64,000 nucleotides of DNA from Roseateles_C aquae (GCF_032337115.1 NZ_JAVXZY010000001.1:1116001-1180000); one strand, 5' to 3'; shown: positions 24,597 through 34,368, counted from the stretch's first letter. Notes: generated from the sequence alone by a model not told the origin. A program made the numbers and translations.

Positions 24597-27191
24597 ATGA
24601 CGGCCTGGATCACGGCCCTGCCGGCCTTGCAGCCGCTCGAGCCCCTGCAGGCCTGCACCCTGGCGCTGCTGCCCGGCCTGGCCTGCCTGTTGATCTGCCA
24701 GCGATTGCTTGTCGAACGCTGGCCTGACAAACCGCCAGCATCGCCGACGCTGCTGGGCCCGCTGCTGCCGCTGGCCGCGCTCGATCCCGGCCCGGCCACC
24801 GCCTGGGCGCTGGCTTTGCTTGGCGCTGCTCATCTCTGCCAGCCGCGCCTGCCACGGCACTGGCGTGCCTGGCTGTCACCGGCCCTGGGCGCCAGCCTGG
24901 GCCTACTTGGCCTGGCGCTGCTTCACCAGGCCGGCAACAGCCTGCGCCTGGCCTGGCCAGACCTGGCGCCGCCAGCGCCCACGCCTGCCCACACGCTGGT
25001 CCTCGCGCTTGGCGCGCTGATCTGCCTGCTCACAGGCCGCGCGCTGGCAAGCCAGGCGGCACAGCGGCAAGGCCCAAGCCCCAGCAAGTTGGCAGAGGCC
25101 GCGCTGCCCCTGCTGGCCGCCCTGCTCTACCTGAGCGCGCTGCTGGCGCCGCCATCGGCAGGGGGCTGGCTGCTGCCGGCCGCTGTGCTGATCGGCGCGA
25201 GCCTTGGCGCTGACTCCCTTCGTTCCCGCCAGCGCTGGGCCGCGGTGGACAGCGGACTGCTGATCGGCAGCACTGTCATCGTCGCAACGCTACCCGCCTG
25301 GCCGGCGAGCGCGTCATTGACGCTGCTGGGCTTGATGGCGCCGATGACGTTGCTGCTGCGCCGGGCCGGGGCGCTGTTGACACGAGGAACGCGACGCGCG
25401 GCGCTCGCCACGCCGGCTGCCACCGATGAGCTGGCCAGCCCTGCCGCCCAGCTCGACCAGTGGGACGAACAACGCCGCCAGCAGCTGGCCGCACTGCCGG
25501 CCTTGCTGGAGGCACCGGCAGATCAGCGCAGTGCCAACAGTGCCGACGCCCTGGCGCTGCAAGCGCTGCTGCAGCAGCTGATGCGCTTTTGCCAGGGCAG
25601 CCAGTTCGCCGAGCGCCGGCTGCAAACCCGCGCGCTGCAGCTGCGCGAGCAGGTCCAGCAGCTCTTGGCCTTGCGCGAGGCGGTGCTGGAGCTGCTGCGC
25701 CAGGCGGCCGAACCTGCCCTGGCCGGCGAGGCGCTGAACGACCATCTGCAGCAAAGCCTGGCCCTGCTCTTGGGCCTGCTGGCCGAGAGCGAGGCGGCGC
25801 CCAGGCCGGCTCACCAGGCGCAGGACCCGGAGCTACACACCGAGCTGCGCCTGCTCAGCCACGATCGCTCGGAGCAGATGCACGAGTTGCGCCGCCAGCT
25901 CGTTCGCGAACGCAGCGGCGATCCCGCCCTGCCGGCCCTGCTGCAGCTGAGCAGCCAGTTCGAACACTGCGTCTGGCTGCTGCGCCGGCTGGCGCTGCTG
26001 CAGGCCAGCGCTGGACAGCAGCGCCAGCAGGGGCAACGCCAGCCCTGGCGCGGCAACCGGCTGCTGCAAGGCCTGGGCGACGATCTGCTGCACCAGCTCG
26101 AGCCCCTGCTGCGCCCGCAACGCCTGGCTGCCGGTGAGCTGCTCTACCAGGCTGGTGACGCGGCCGAGCAGGTCTGGCTGATCACGGCCGGTGAATTGCT
26201 GCTGCAACATCCGGGGCAGGCCCCCACGTCACCGATCGCGCCACGTGGCGAACGCGTGGGCGCTGGCGAGGCGCTCGGTGAGCTGGAGCTGCTGCAACAG
26301 CTGCCGCGCCAAGCCACGGCGGTGGCCTGCGGCGAGGTCGAGCTGTGGGCCCTGGATCGCAGCGCCTTGCAGGCCTTCGAGAGGCGCAGCGGCTATGCGC
26401 TGCTGCCGCTGGCCCTGGCGCGCCAGCAGCTGCAACTCGGCGAGCAGTTGGACCAGGCCCGCCAGCGTGGCCTGCAAGCCCTGCAGCAGGGCATGGAAGA
26501 GTTCCGCCTGCGCAGCGCCTTCGGCACCGTGCTGAGCAATCTGATCCTGCTGATCTTTGTCTACACCTCGGCGCTGAGCCTCTTGCGCCAGATTGCAAAG
26601 GGCCAGGCCACGACCACCTTCGTCACCTCGACGGCACTGGCGGCGATGGCGCTGACCAGCTGGTGGATGGTGCGCCAGACCGGCTTCAAGCCGGCGGTGT
26701 TCGGCTTCAGCCTGGCGCGCTGGCGCTGGGTGCTGATCGACAGCCTGCACTGGACCTTCTGGGCCTGCGCCTTGTGCACGCTGCTCAAGCTGCTGCTGAT
26801 CAAGTTCGTGCCGCATTTTGCCGAGCTGGCCTTGATCTCACCCTGGGTCGCCAAGACCGGCTGGCGCGACACCCTGGCCGCCTATGCGCTCTACATCGTC
26901 TGTTCGCCGGTGCAGGAATTCGTCGCCCGCGGCGCCATCCAGGGCTGCCTGCAACACATGCTGACCGGCCGCCATGCCGCCTGGCGCGCCATCATTGTGG
27001 CCGATGCGGTGTTCTCGATCAGCCACCAGCATCTCGGCCCCGGCTATGCCTTGATCGTGTTCATCCCGGGCCTGTTCTGGGGCTGGATGTACAGCCGCCA
27101 GCGCTCGCTGCTGGGCGTCAGCGTCTCGCATGTGCTGATCGGCCTGTGGGTGACCGGCGCGCTCGATCTGGCCAGTGTCGTTGGCGACTGA
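24597..27191 (+). CDS. Membrane protein with CAP_ED (cyclic-nucleotide-binding) and CPBP protease domains
   Basis: The 864-residue protein has an N-terminal multi-helix membrane region (about residues 1-260), a Gln/Leu-rich coiled-coil stretch (about 270-480), a cyclic-nucleotide-binding-like CAP_ED domain (about 500-600, with LAAGELLYQAGDAAEQVWLI and GEALGELELL), another helical linker, and a C-terminal CPBP/Abi intramembrane protease domain (about 640-864). CPBP motif 1 reads QEFVARG at 773-779, with Gln in place of the usual first Glu of EExxxR; H810 and H812 and the later SHVLIG supply other expected residues. The CAP_ED domain lacks a clear cAMP phosphate-binding Arg. Function is unknown. 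Confidence 0.82.
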   Translation: MTAWITALPALQPLEPLQACTLALLPGLACLLICQRLLVERWPDKPPASPTLLGPLLPLAALDPGPATAWALALLGAAHLCQPRLPRHWRAWLSPALGASLGLLGLALLHQAGNSLRLAWPDLAPPAPTPAHTLVLALGALICLLTGRALASQAAQRQGPSPSKLAEAALPLLAALLYLSALLAPPSAGGWLLPAAVLIGASLGADSLRSRQRWAAVDSGLLIGSTVIVATLPAWPASASLTLLGLMAPMTLLLRRAGALLTRGTRRAALATPAATDELASPAAQLDQWDEQRRQQLAALPALLEAPADQRSANSADALALQALLQQLMRFCQGSQFAERRLQTRALQLREQVQQLLALREAVLELLRQAAEPALAGEALNDHLQQSLALLLGLLAESEAAPRPAHQAQDPELHTELRLLSHDRSEQMHELRRQLVRERSGDPALPALLQLSSQFEHCVWLLRRLALLQASAGQQRQQGQRQPWRGNRLLQGLGDDLLHQLEPLLRPQRLAAGELLYQAGDAAEQVWLITAGELLLQHPGQAPTSPIAPRGERVGAGEALGELELLQQLPRQATAVACGEVELWALDRSALQAFERRSGYALLPLALARQQLQLGEQLDQARQRGLQALQQGMEEFRLRSAFGTVLSNLILLIFVYTSALSLLRQIAKGQATTTFVTSTALAAMALTSWWMVRQTGFKPAVFGFSLARWRWVLIDSLHWTFWACALCTLLKLLLIKFVPHFAELALISPWVAKTGWRDTLAAYALYIVCSPVQEFVARGAIQGCLQHMLTGRHAAWRAIIVADAVFSISHQHLGPGYALIVFIPGLFWGWMYSRQRSLLGVSVSHVLIGLWVTGALDLASVVGD

Positions 27192-27203
27192 ACAGCAAGG
27201 TAC

Positions 27204-28037
27204 TCATCTTTTCTGCAAGGCCTCGGCCTCGGCAAAGCCATAGAAGCGCTCGCCCAGCAGCTGCCAGCGGCCGTTCTGGCGCGCTTCCCGGGCGATGTCG
27301 CGCAGCTGGCCCATGCAGGCCAAGATGGGGCAGACGCCCAGGCTGACGCGCCGCGCGCCAGCGGCGAACAACTCGGCCGCCGACGGTGCGCCGGGCTGCA
27401 CCATCACGCTCAGCGGCCCGTCGATCGCGTCGGCCAGACGGCGCAGCAGCACGGTGTCGATCAGGCCCGGCACGAACACCATGTCGGCGCCGGCGGCCAG
27501 ATAGTGCTGGGCCCGGGCCACCGTCAACGCCAGGCGCTGTTCAAGGTCGCCGCCCTCGCCGAGCAGCCAGCTGTCGATGCGGGCATTGATCCACAGCGGC
27601 GCGCCGTCAGCGGCGGCCCGTGCGGCGCGCAGGCGTTCGGCCTGCAGGGCGGCATCGAACTGGGCCGCTTGACCCTGCCCGTGGATGCGGTCTTCCAGAT
27701 TGATGCCAACGGCACCGGCGGCGATCACCGCACGCACCGTCGTCGCGACATCTTCAGGCGCAGCACCGTAGCCGGCCTCGATATCGGCCGTCACCGGCAC
27801 CGGCACGGCGGCGCAGATGCGCGCAATCTCGGCGACCATGGCCTCGCGACCGATCAGCTCGGCATCGGCAAAGCCGCGCGCATAGGCGATGCCACCACTG
27901 GTCGTGCCCAAGGCCGGAAAGCCTTCGGCGACCTGGACGCGGGCGCTGGCGCAGTCCCAGGCGTTGGCGAGCAGGAACTCGCCTTGTTGATTGAGTTGGC
28001 GGAATTTCAGGGCGTGTTCGTATTGAGTCGGGTTCAT
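27204..28037 (-). CDS. Isocitrate lyase/PEP mutase-family protein
   Basis: The 277-residue protein belongs to the isocitrate lyase/phosphoenolpyruvate mutase superfamily (Oxaloacetate decarboxylase/2-methylisocitrate lyase-like). Visible are ANAWDCASARV, TTSGGIAYARG, VTADIEAGYG (metal site) and VGINLEDRIHGQG. The usual catalytic KKCGH-type loop of isocitrate lyase is absent, which is normal for this short subgroup. A start at 28064 is also possible; neither has a clear ribosome site. It ends 12 bp after the CPBP-fusion stop on the other strand. Substrate unknown. Confidence 0.83.
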   Translation of the reverse strand: MNPTQYEHALKFRQLNQQGEFLLANAWDCASARVQVAEGFPALGTTSGGIAYARGFADAELIGREAMVAEIARICAAVPVPVTADIEAGYGAAPEDVATTVRAVIAAGAVGINLEDRIHGQGQAAQFDAALQAERLRAARAAADGAPLWINARIDSWLLGEGGDLEQRLALTVARAQHYLAAGADMVFVPGLIDTVLLRRLADAIDGPLSVMVQPGAPSAAELFAAGARRVSLGVCPILACMGQLRDIAREARQNGRWQLLGERFYGFAEAEALQKR

Positions 28038-28200
28038 GGCTGGAAAGCTCAGAAAGGTCTGCATCAGTCGTTGACAAGGCTGCGCATGGTGCCGCCGGCC
28101 TTCAGCCTCGGCTCGCGGAATCCGGACCTCGCCATCAGCCGCCCAGGCCGCGATGGCGATGTCCGAAAAGCGCTAGACAGCGCCCGCCGCCCTGGCGACG

Positions 28201-29730
28201 ATGCGCGCCATGGAGCTTCTCGACCACGACACCTGCTACCGCGCCCTGGCCAGCCGTGACGCCCGCTTTGACGGCCGTTTCTTCATCGCCGTCAAGACGA
28301 CCAGGATCTACTGCCGGCCGATCTGCCCGGCCCGCACCGCACGTTCCGAAAACGTGCTGTTCTTTCCCACCGCCGCCGCCGCGCAGGAAACCGGCTACCG
28401 GCCCTGCCTGCGCTGCCGGCCGGAGGCGGCGCCGGACTCCAGCGCCTGGCGCGGTGTGTCCAATACCGGCGTCTCGCACACGGTGACGCGGGCGCTGGGC
28501 CTGATCGAGATGGGCGCGCTGGACGAGCACGGTGTCGAGGCGCTGGCCGAGCGCCTGGGTGTAGGCGACCGGCAGCTGCGCCGGCTGTTTGCCGAACATG
28601 TCGGTGCCACACCGGTCGCCGTGGCCCAGACCCGCCGCGTGCTACTGGCCCAACAGCTGATCCACGAGACCACGCTGCCGCTGACCGAGATCGCCTTCGC
28701 CGCCGGCTTTGGCAGCGTGCGCCGCTTCAACGAGGTGTTCCAGCAGCTGTTCAAGCGGCCGCCGACGGCGCTGCGCCACAGCCGCCAGGCCGAGATCGCC
28801 ACGCCCGAAGGCGAGGTCACGCTTCTATTGCGCTACCGCCCGCCTTACGACTGGCCGGCCATGCTGCGCTTCCTGAGTGATCGCGCAATCAGCGGCATCG
28901 AGGCGGTGCACGAGGGCCATTACCTGCGCAGCTTTGCCGTCGACGGGCCTGGCGGCCAGCGCTGCCTGGGCACGCTGAAGGTGGCTCATCGCCCGGCCGA
29001 ACAGGCGCTGCAGGTGACGCTGCGCTGCAACCAGCTGGTGGTGCTGCCGCAACTGATTGCGCGGCTGCGCCGCGTCTTCGATTTGGCCGCCGATCCCGGC
29101 GTGATTGCCGAGCAGCTGTCGGTTGACCCGCTGATGGCGCGGCTTTGCGCCGCCCGCCCGGGCCTGCGCGTGCCCGGCGCCTGGGACGGCTTCGAGCTGG
29201 CGATGCGGGCGGTGCTGGGCCAGCAGATCACCGTGGCTGCCGCCGTCAAGCTGGCGGCCAAGCTGGTGGATCAATACGGCGACGCCCTGCCCTGCGCCAG
29301 CGAGGACCGGCCCGGCCTCAGCCGCCTGTTCCCGACGCCGGCACAGCTGCAAGGCGTCGATCTGGCCCGGCTTGGCATGCCGCGCAGCCGCGGCGCCACG
29401 CTGGCCGTCATCGTTGACGCCGCCCTCAGCCAACCGCGGCTGTTCGAGGCCGCGGCCAGCCTCGATGAGGGCGTGGCCGCGTTGCGCGCGCTGCCCGGCA
29501 TCGGCGACTGGACGGCCCAGTACATCGCCATCCGCCAGCTGCGCGAACCCGATGCCTTCCCGAGCAGCGACGTCGGCCTGATGCAGGCGATAGAAAAGCT
29601 GGAAGGCCAGCGGCCCGATGCACGAGCGCTGCTGCAGCGCTCGCAGGCCTGGCGGCCCTGGCGAGCCTATGCCGCGCAGCAGCTGTGGACGGCCCTGCTT
29701 GGCGATTTGCCTGTGCCGGCCACACCCTGA
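28201..29730 (+). CDS. alkA: Ada-type regulator fused to AlkA DNA-3-methyladenine glycosylase
   Basis: The 509-residue protein joins three modules: an N-terminal Ada metal-binding domain with Cys38, Cys42, Cys69 and Cys72 (YCRPICPART, CLRCRPE), an AraC-type helix-turn-helix region (about 100-195), and an AlkA N-terminal plus HhH-GPD glycosylase (LGQQITVAAAVKLAAK, LPGIGDWTAQYIAIR, catalytic Asp in SSDVGLMQ). It lacks the methyltransferase PCHR Cys domain of full Ada. It should sense methyl-phosphotriesters and excise alkylated bases. An ATG at 28210 is an alternative start. Its stop abuts the stop of the convergent sulfatase gene. Confidence 0.9.
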   Translation: MRAMELLDHDTCYRALASRDARFDGRFFIAVKTTRIYCRPICPARTARSENVLFFPTAAAAQETGYRPCLRCRPEAAPDSSAWRGVSNTGVSHTVTRALGLIEMGALDEHGVEALAERLGVGDRQLRRLFAEHVGATPVAVAQTRRVLLAQQLIHETTLPLTEIAFAAGFGSVRRFNEVFQQLFKRPPTALRHSRQAEIATPEGEVTLLLRYRPPYDWPAMLRFLSDRAISGIEAVHEGHYLRSFAVDGPGGQRCLGTLKVAHRPAEQALQVTLRCNQLVVLPQLIARLRRVFDLAADPGVIAEQLSVDPLMARLCAARPGLRVPGAWDGFELAMRAVLGQQITVAAAVKLAAKLVDQYGDALPCASEDRPGLSRLFPTPAQLQGVDLARLGMPRSRGATLAVIVDAALSQPRLFEAAASLDEGVAALRALPGIGDWTAQYIAIRQLREPDAFPSSDVGLMQAIEKLEGQRPDARALLQRSQAWRPWRAYAAQQLWTALLGDLPVPATP

Positions 29731-31176
29731 TCAATCCGCATCCTTGACGGCATAGCGATCCGCCTGCCGATCACCGCGCACAAAGTGGGTGTAGGCCTCG
29801 GGCGGAATGGCCAGCATGGAGGCGTTCCAACGCTCCCAGGCGGCACGCAGCCCGGCCAGCTGGGCGGGACGGCGTGTGGCGAGGTTGGCGCGTTCGCGTT
29901 CGTCGGCGGCCAGGTCGAACAAAAACTCATGGCCCTTGATGCGCAGGTACTTCAGATCGCCCCGGCGCAGGGCCCGCTGGCTCTGCGCCTTGTAGCGCCA
30001 GGCCAGTTCGCGCGGCTGCGCGGCCTGGCCGCTGAGCATCCAGGGTAGCAGGCTGATGCCGTCAACCGGCTCCGGCACGCTGACGCCCGCCGCCGCGGCC
30101 AGCGTCGGCAGCCAGTCCATGCTGATTGCCAGCTGCTCCTGCACGCCCACCGGCACGCGACCCGGCCAGCGCAGCAGCAGCGGCACGCGGATGCCGCCTT
30201 CGAGCAGCTCGGTCTTCTGGCCGCTGAAGGGCCAGGTGCGCGAGAAGCGCTCGCCGCCGTTGTCGCTGGTGAAGACGACCAAGGTGTTGTCTGCCAGGCC
30301 CAGGCGCTGCAACGCGGCCAGCACGCGGCCAATGCCCTGATCCATCGCCGCGACCATGCGGCCGTAGATGCGCAAATTGCCGCCATCCAGATGCTGCAGG
30401 CCACGCAGCTGCGCCGCGGTGGCGGCATCGTCCGGCCCTTCCCAGGGCCAGTGCGGCGCGGTGTAGTGCAGGCTCAGCAACAGCGGCCGTGCATCGTCCT
30501 TGCAGCGCTCCAACTGCGCAATCGCCTGCTCGCTGAGCAGATCGGTGTAATAGCCCTGGCGCTGCACCTGCTGCTCGCCATCCCAGAGGTCGTTCTGCGC
30601 GTCCTTGCCCACGCCGTCCAGATGGGTGAAATAGTCGATGCCACCACCGAGATTGCCAAAGAAGCTCTCATAGCCGCTCTTCAGCGGCCCGTAGGCCGGC
30701 GGGTGGCCCAGATGCCATTTGCCGACCAGCGCGGTGCGATAGCCCTGGGCGCGCAACAAGGCCGGTAGCGTCTGCGTCTGCGGCGGCAGGCCGTGGGGGG
30801 AATCGCGCCCCGGAATCGGCTCTTCCAGGCCCACGCGCAGCCGGTGCGGATAGCAGCCCGTCATCAGCGCGGTGCGTGTCGACGAGCAGACCGGTGAGCT
30901 TGAATAGGCCTGGCGCCAGCGCTGGCCCTGGGCGGCCAGCGCATCCAGGGCCGGTGTGGCGAAATCGGTCTGGCCATAGCAGCCCAGATCGCCCCAGCCG
31001 AGATCGTCGGCGAGGATGAAGAGGATGTGCGGGCGGCGCGGCGCCGTTGCGTTGCCGGCCCCTTGCGTTTGCGCTTGTGCGGCGAGCACGCTGGCGCCAC
31101 CCATGCCACAGCCCAGCCCGGCGGCCATCAACCGCCGGCGCGTCGTGAACCCCGGCAGCTTGCTGACTCTTTTCAT
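29731..31176 (-). CDS. Type I sulfatase (formylglycine dependent), exported
   Basis: The 481-residue arylsulfatase-like protein has a twin-arginine-like N-terminus (TTRRRLMAAGLG) and a signal region to about residue 35. The formylglycine motif is C97-S-S-T-R101 (CSSTRTALMTG); metal-binding Asp57 and Asp58 (ILADDLGWGD) and FTSDNGG complete the site. The Cys form needs a formylglycine-generating enzyme, which is not in the window. It lies 68 bp beyond the LysR gene on the same strand, in a locus that also carries an alkylsulfatase. Role: release of sulfate from organosulfates in the periplasm. Confidence 0.92.
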   Translation of the reverse strand: MKRVSKLPGFTTRRRLMAAGLGCGMGGASVLAAQAQTQGAGNATAPRRPHILFILADDLGWGDLGCYGQTDFATPALDALAAQGQRWRQAYSSSPVCSSTRTALMTGCYPHRLRVGLEEPIPGRDSPHGLPPQTQTLPALLRAQGYRTALVGKWHLGHPPAYGPLKSGYESFFGNLGGGIDYFTHLDGVGKDAQNDLWDGEQQVQRQGYYTDLLSEQAIAQLERCKDDARPLLLSLHYTAPHWPWEGPDDAATAAQLRGLQHLDGGNLRIYGRMVAAMDQGIGRVLAALQRLGLADNTLVVFTSDNGGERFSRTWPFSGQKTELLEGGIRVPLLLRWPGRVPVGVQEQLAISMDWLPTLAAAAGVSVPEPVDGISLLPWMLSGQAAQPRELAWRYKAQSQRALRRGDLKYLRIKGHEFLFDLAADERERANLATRRPAQLAGLRAAWERWNASMLAIPPEAYTHFVRGDRQADRYAVKDAD

Positions 31177-31244
31177 GTGCGCCTCCCTTCGCTTGATCTG
31201 AGGGAGGCAATCTAGCCGGCAGCGCCGCAGTTGTAGAAATCAAT

Positions 31245-32156
31245 TCAGGCCGGTTCGCGCGGGAGCGCCTGCGCCAGCTCACGCGCCAGGGCCATCGCGC
31301 CCTCGGCCGCTGGCGACAGGCTGCGGCCGCGCAGCCAGATCGCGTGCATCTGCACCGCCATGGCCGGCGGCGCGCCGCTGATCTGCAGACGCCGCAGGCC
31401 GCGCTGCTCGGCCGCCAAGGCATGCGGCAGCAAGACCAGCGCATCGCTGTCGCGCGCCAGCCGGGCCAGCGTCGTCAGGTCATCGCATTCCACACGCAAG
31501 GGCAAGGGCTCAGTTGCGGCAAGGCCCAGGCTGGCCCGGAGCATGGCGCGCAGCGGCGCCGAGGCGGCGACCACCCCAATGCCATGCCCGACCACGACCG
31601 AGATATCCAGGCTGCGGCGCCGCGCCAGCGGATGGCCGCTGCGGCAGTACAGACCACCGTGGACCTCGCCCAGGGCCTGCGTTTGCAGGCGCGCATCGGG
31701 GGCCAGCATCCGCGGATCGGCGATGAAGAAGTCGATCTGCTCTGCATGCAGCAGGGCCAGCAGGCTGTCCGCGTGGCCGCTGCGCACCCGCGTCACCAGG
31801 GCCGGATGCTGGCGCTGCAAGGCCGCCAGCAAGGCCGGCACCAGCGTCGCCCCCGGCACCGGGCCGGCGCCAAAGCTCAGCTCGCCCAGCGCCCCCTCGC
31901 GCAGCAGGGCCAGATCACGGGCGAAGCAGCGCTGCTCAAAAGCCAGCTGCCGGGCGCGCTCGACGACGACGCGGCCGGCGGCCGTCAGCCTTGCGCCCTT
32001 GGGCCCGCGGTCGAACAGCCGCAGGCCCAGCCGCGCTTCCAGCTTCTGGATGCTGCGGCTGAAAGCCGCCTGGCTCAGATGCACCCGCTCGGCGGCCTGC
32101 ACGAAGCGGCCGGTTTCGGCCAGGGCAATCAGGTGATTCAGCTGACGTGGGTCCAT
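31245..32156 (-). CDS. LysR-family regulator (SdsB-like by context)
   Basis: The 303-residue regulator has the N-terminal winged HTH (ALAETGRFVQAAERVHLSQA then FSRSIQKLEARLGLRLFDRG) and a LysR substrate-binding domain. The start at 32156 has AGGAG about 9 nt upstream; a longer frame runs into the promoter and is rejected. It is divergent from the alkylsulfatase gene and just upstream of the sulfatase gene. In Pseudomonas aeruginosa the LysR protein SdsB1 activates the adjacent alkylsulfatase gene sdsA1, which this arrangement resembles. A likely operator lies at 32184-32222. Confidence 0.9.
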   Translation of the reverse strand: MDPRQLNHLIALAETGRFVQAAERVHLSQAAFSRSIQKLEARLGLRLFDRGPKGARLTAAGRVVVERARQLAFEQRCFARDLALLREGALGELSFGAGPVPGATLVPALLAALQRQHPALVTRVRSGHADSLLALLHAEQIDFFIADPRMLAPDARLQTQALGEVHGGLYCRSGHPLARRRSLDISVVVGHGIGVVAASAPLRAMLRASLGLAATEPLPLRVECDDLTTLARLARDSDALVLLPHALAAEQRGLRRLQISGAPPAMAVQMHAIWLRGRSLSPAAEGAMALARELAQALPREPA

Positions 32157-32183
32157 TCGACGGCTCTCCTTGGAAGCACGGCT

Positions 32184-32222
32184 CAATATGCGCGGCTTGC
32201 AATGACTATGGAAGCAATATGC
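32184..32222. promoter_or_regulatory. Candidate LysR operator between divergent regulator and alkylsulfatase
   Basis: CAATATGC occurs at 32184 and 32215, 31 bp apart (about three helical turns), and TTGC-N13-GCAA (32197-32217) forms an inverted repeat between them. The layout fits a LysR recognition and activation site. Confidence 0.5.
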
Positions 32223-32293
32223 ATTGGACAGCAAGATGAAGCGCGGCGAAGCTGTGCGCTCCACCCGCCCAGACGGGATTTACGGAGACAGCC

Positions 32294-34297
32294 ATGCCCA
32301 GCCCAAAGCCCCGCCCGCAGCGCGCCCTAGCCGTCTTGGGCGTGGCCGCGGGTCTGCTGTTCAGCCTCAGCGCCTGCCAGCGCCAAACCAATGGCGGCGA
32401 CAGCGCTGCCGGCCAGGCCAGCCCGGCCACACTGGCGGCGCAGGCCGCCGTGGCGCAGGCACTGCCGCTGGCCGATCAGCAGGATTTCGAAGACGCACGC
32501 CGCGGCCTGCTGGCCCGCCCCGAGGGCCAGATACGCGCCGCCGATGGCACGGTGCTGGTCGATTTCGACGCCTTCAAGTTCGTCAGCGGCGAGGCGCCGG
32601 CCACGGTCAACCCCAGCCTCTGGCGTCATGCCCGGCTCAATGCCGAGATCGGCTTGTTCAAGGTGGTCGACCACGTCTACCAGCTGCGCGGCTTCGACAT
32701 CGCCAACATCACCCTGATCGAGGGGCAGACCGGCTGGATCCTCGTTGACGCGCTGACGGCCCGCGAAAGCGCCGCGGCGGCGCTGGCCTTTGCCCGCCAA
32801 CATCTGGGCAACAAGCCGGTGACGGCGCTGGTCTTCACCCACAGCCATGCCGACCACTTCGGCGGCGCCCTGGGCCTGCTCACGGCCGAGCAGATCGCCG
32901 CCGGCAAGACGCCGGTGGTGGCGCCCGCCGGCTTCATGGAAGAGGCAACCAGCGAGAACGTGATGGTGGGCACCGCGATGGCGCGGCGTTCGATCTACCA
33001 GTTCGGCAAGGACCTGCCACGCTCGCCGACCGGCCTCGTCGACACCGGCCTGGGCAAGAACGTGGCCTACGGCCAGGTCGGCATCCTGCCGCCGACCCAG
33101 CTGATCACCGAGGCCACGCAAGACCTGACCCTGGACGGCGTGCGCTTCGTCTTTCACAACGTGCCCGGCGCCGAGGCACCGGCCGAACTGACCTTCAGCC
33201 TGCCGGACTTCAAGGTCTACGGCGGCGCCGAGAACCTGGCCCAGACCATGCACAACCTGCTGCCGGTGCGCGGCGCCAAGGTGCGCGATGCGCTGCGCTG
33301 GGCGCAGTACATGCAGCAGGCGCTGGACCAGCTGGAGGCGAGCAATGCCGAGGTCTATGTGGGCCAGCACAACTGGCCGATATGGGGCCGCGAGAAGATC
33401 CGCGACTTCATCACTGCCCATCGCGATGTCTACCAGTACACCCACGACCAGACGGTGCGGGCCATCAATGCCGGGCTGACGCCCAATGAGATCGCCGAAC
33501 GCGTGCAGCTGCCGGCCTCGCTGCAAGGACATTTCGGCGCCCGCGGCTATTACGGCGATCTGCGCCACAACGTGCGCGCCGTCTACCAGCATTACCTGGG
33601 CGCCTATGACGGCAACCCGGCGCATCTGAACCCGCTGCCCGCGCAGCAGTCGGCACCGCGCTATCTGGCGCTGATGGGCGGGGTCGACCGCGTGGTCGCC
33701 GCCGCGCAGGTCGCCTACGATCAGGGCGACTACCGCTGGGCCGCCGAGCTCTTGAACCAGGCGGTGTTCGGCGAGCCCAAGCAGCAGGCCGCCCGCGAGC
33801 TGCTGGCGCGCTGCTACGAGCAACTCGGCTACCAGGCCGAGGCCTCGACCTGGCGCAACAGCTATCTGAGCGCCGCCCAGGAGCTGCGCCAGGGCCCGCC
33901 CGCCAAGGGTATCAGCCGCGCCACGCTGATCGACATGCTGGGCCAGACGCCAACGCCGCGCTTTCTCGAAGCCATGGCCGCCGGCCTCGATGCCGCCGCG
34001 GCCGATGGCAAGCGCTGGAAGATCAATCTGCAGCTCAGCGATGTCGGTGAGAGCTATCAGCTCTGGCTGGAAAACGCGGTGCTGCATCACCGCGCGGCAA
34101 AACCTGACCCCGAGGCCGATGCCACGCTGACGCTGACCAAGCCGCTGTTCATCAAAATGATGGCCGGCACCGCCGGCCTGCGTGACACCTTGCTCAGCGA
34201 CGAGCTGAAGATCAGCGGCAGCCGCGTCACGCTGCTGCGCTTCCTCGGCCTGATCGACAAAGCCAGCGGCACTTTTGCGATCGTGACGCCGCGCTGA
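32294..34297 (+). CDS. Alkyl/aryl sulfatase, metallo-beta-lactamase fold (SdsA1 type), lipoprotein
   Basis: The 667-residue protein has a lipoprotein-like signal (LFSLSAC, Cys near residue 28), an MBL-fold catalytic domain with the zinc motif THSHADHFGG (about residue 180), an alpha-helical dimerisation domain, and a C-terminal SCP2-like domain (from about 555: RWKINLQLSDVGESYQLWL). This is the SdsA1/YjcS architecture, which hydrolyses primary alkyl sulfates such as SDS to alcohol and sulfate. It is divergent from a LysR gene that likely controls it. Confidence 0.92.
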   Translation: MPSPKPRPQRALAVLGVAAGLLFSLSACQRQTNGGDSAAGQASPATLAAQAAVAQALPLADQQDFEDARRGLLARPEGQIRAADGTVLVDFDAFKFVSGEAPATVNPSLWRHARLNAEIGLFKVVDHVYQLRGFDIANITLIEGQTGWILVDALTARESAAAALAFARQHLGNKPVTALVFTHSHADHFGGALGLLTAEQIAAGKTPVVAPAGFMEEATSENVMVGTAMARRSIYQFGKDLPRSPTGLVDTGLGKNVAYGQVGILPPTQLITEATQDLTLDGVRFVFHNVPGAEAPAELTFSLPDFKVYGGAENLAQTMHNLLPVRGAKVRDALRWAQYMQQALDQLEASNAEVYVGQHNWPIWGREKIRDFITAHRDVYQYTHDQTVRAINAGLTPNEIAERVQLPASLQGHFGARGYYGDLRHNVRAVYQHYLGAYDGNPAHLNPLPAQQSAPRYLALMGGVDRVVAAAQVAYDQGDYRWAAELLNQAVFGEPKQQAARELLARCYEQLGYQAEASTWRNSYLSAAQELRQGPPAKGISRATLIDMLGQTPTPRFLEAMAAGLDAAAADGKRWKINLQLSDVGESYQLWLENAVLHHRAAKPDPEADATLTLTKPLFIKMMAGTAGLRDTLLSDELKISGSRVTLLRFLGLIDKASGTFAIVTPR

Positions 34298-34368
34298 CTC
34301 GGCACTGCGCACTTGGGGGCTAAGTTTCAAAAGAACTCGCCGAAGGCAGCCCTCACAATACGCGGCCT

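Noticed and set aside
32327..34330. A 667-codon minus-strand frame opposite the alkylsulfatase
   Set aside because: Antisense shadow of a gene with the HSHADH zinc motif.
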